Below are positions 5,892-7,111 of a stretch of 7,111 nt of DNA, in pieces (position 1 is the stretch's first letter; each line of letters opens with the position of its first letter). This DNA is from Paludibacteraceae bacterium. GTDB taxonomy: Bacteria; Bacteroidota; Bacteroidia; Bacteroidales; Paludibacteraceae. The position numbers and the translations under genes were made by a program. The notes under the pieces were generated by a model. It searched no databases. It was not told the origin of the DNA and was given only the letters and a program-made list of their open reading frames with translations. Where the stretch lies: NCBI GenBank assembly GCA_018055865.1, contig JAGPGR010000094.1, forward strand, positions 1 to 7,111, given 5' to 3'.

Positions 5892-7111
5892 ATGGAAAAG
5901 GATTTGACGAAAGTAACCGGTTACATCACTCGTTTTTTACTGGGAAATGAAAATGAAGGATATGCCAAACACATTGGATATACCTCAGATAAAGAAGAAT
6001 TTTCCAGCTATAAACTTGTAATTTTACCGTCAGTATTCTTTGACCAATCCATTTACGGAACGATACAATCATCTCCTGCATTGCCTTTGTCGCTTTGGGA
6101 AGACGTTCCGCTGCTTTTTGGCAGCCCGGAAATAAAAAAATCAGACAACACCCTGATTTTACATGCCGATATCATAGCAAGCACTTTTTTTCTGATAAGC
6201 CGCTACGAAGAAGTCATCCGCAGGGATGAACGGGACCAGCACGGACGCTTTCCGGGTATAAGTTCACTTCCGTTCAGAGCTGGTTTTCTGCACCGACCTG
6301 TAGTGGACGAATACGGCAAACTGCTTCGAAAACTGCTGAAAGAGACCGGCATTGACATCCGGGAGCCCGAAGAGAAATTCCGTAAAATTTACCTCACGCA
6401 CGATGTGGACCAGCTGGCTCACTACCGTAATTTCAGAGGAATGGGCGGCGCAATCAGCCGTTTTTTCAAAAACCCTTACCAAGCACTGAAAGCTGTTCAA
6501 ACCTTTGCAGGAGGAATACAAAACGACCCATGGTTCACGTTTCCGTGGTTTTTTGAGTTGGCCGAAGAGTTAAAAACCGAAAACTCAGGAGTTGAAATCG
6601 AAAACATTATTTTTATCAAAACCGGTGGCGGCGATTTGATGACCGATAAACCTCTTCACGATATAAGAGATAAGGATTTCAGCAGATTATTTGCACTTTG
6701 CAAGCAATTCGGGGTAAAAATCGGGCTTCACCCCTCCTATCAGGCCGGCCTGGAACCGGACAAAATTGCAAACGAGAAAAAAATACTCGACGAAACCATC
6801 GACCAACACACTTCCTACTCCCGCAACCATTTTCTGAGCAATAGGGAGCCCGAAGATATGCAGGAGCTCATTGAGGTAGGTTTTACCGATGATTTCACCA
6901 TGGCTTATGCCGATCGTGCAGGGTTCAGATTGGGAACTTCCCGGGCTGTGAAATGGATAAATCCGTTAACCTTGCAATTGACAAACCTCACACTTCATCC
7001 GTTAATACTGATGGACAGCACATTGAGCGACGACCGCTACATGAAATTGAGAACCGATGAAGCATTTTCTTTTTCAAAAAAGATGATAGATCTCGTTAAA
7101 AAATACAACGG
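5892..7111 (+). CDS. Polysaccharide deacetylase-like protein (NodB/CE4-like), C-terminus cut by window edge
   Basis: An open frame of 406 codons runs from ATG at 5892 to the right edge without a stop. The N-terminal part (about 1-160) looks like the uncharacterised domain (DUF7033 type, from memory) that precedes deacetylase domains in many Bacteroidota proteins. From about 165 there is a divergent NodB-like barrel. IYLTHDVDQL (166-175) supplies the Asp pair of motif 1, GLHPSY (278-283) a likely metal-ligand His, and RNHF (311-314) another conserved His. TDDFTMAYADRAGFRLGTS (332-350) is typical of this subfamily. CE4 enzymes remove acetyl groups from N-acetylated sugars, but this branch is biochemically obscure and the substrate is unknown. 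There is no signal peptide, so it is predicted cytoplasmic, unlike most peptidoglycan deacetylases. Probably only a few dozen residues are missing. It shares an operon with the small membrane protein 6 bases upstream. Confidence 0.85.
   Translation, partial: MEKDLTKVTGYITRFLLGNENEGYAKHIGYTSDKEEFSSYKLVILPSVFFDQSIYGTIQSSPALPLSLWEDVPLLFGSPEIKKSDNTLILHADIIASTFFLISRYEEVIRRDERDQHGRFPGISSLPFRAGFLHRPVVDEYGKLLRKLLKETGIDIREPEEKFRKIYLTHDVDQLAHYRNFRGMGGAISRFFKNPYQALKAVQTFAGGIQNDPWFTFPWFFELAEELKTENSGVEIENIIFIKTGGGDLMTDKPLHDIRDKDFSRLFALCKQFGVKIGLHPSYQAGLEPDKIANEKKILDETIDQHTSYSRNHFLSNREPEDMQELIEVGFTDDFTMAYADRAGFRLGTSRAVKWINPLTLQLTNLTLHPLILMDSTLSDDRYMKLRTDEAFSFSKKMIDLVKKYN

Overview
The window most likely comes from a member of the Bacteroidota, probably the order Bacteroidales. 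Three things suggest this. The gene set reads like proteins of that phylum. Intergenic DNA is AT-rich, with several perfect copies of the phylum's -7 promoter element (TAnnTTTG). Shine-Dalgarno sites are absent upstream of the starts. Genus and species cannot be decided from the sequence alone.

Layout: (1) 1-879, minus strand: the N-terminal half of a three-domain, XPNPEP1-type Xaa-Pro aminopeptidase, cut by the left edge so that its catalytic domain lies outside. (2) 880-1094: a divergent promoter region with a -7 element for the aminopeptidase and an inverted repeat that may be an operator. (3) 1095-2135, plus: an old yellow enzyme of the YqjM/NamA type. (4) 2136-2384: a weak hairpin, then a -7 element about 144 bases ahead of uvrA. 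(5) 2385-5288, plus: full-length UvrA, carrying a G/C-tract repeat inserted in frame at residues about 250-268. (6) 5289-5678: 390 bases without a convincing gene. It holds a candidate terminator, a roughly 170-base imperfect palindrome, a perfect -7 element and a tiny ORF containing a second fragment of the uvrA repeat. (7) 5679-5885, plus: a 68-residue protein with two membrane segments. (8) 5892-7111, plus: a polysaccharide-deacetylase-like protein cut by the right edge, 6 bases after the membrane protein and almost certainly co-transcribed with it.

The genes do not form one pathway. Peptide turnover, ene reduction and DNA repair are each independent housekeeping units. The only clear functional unit is the last pair (small membrane protein plus deacetylase), which may act on the cell envelope or on a glycan. 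I see no CRISPR array, transposase, phage gene, defence system, tRNA or rRNA. The most unusual material is non-coding or repeat-derived: the in-frame repeat in uvrA, the related fragment ahead of the membrane protein, and the large nested palindrome.
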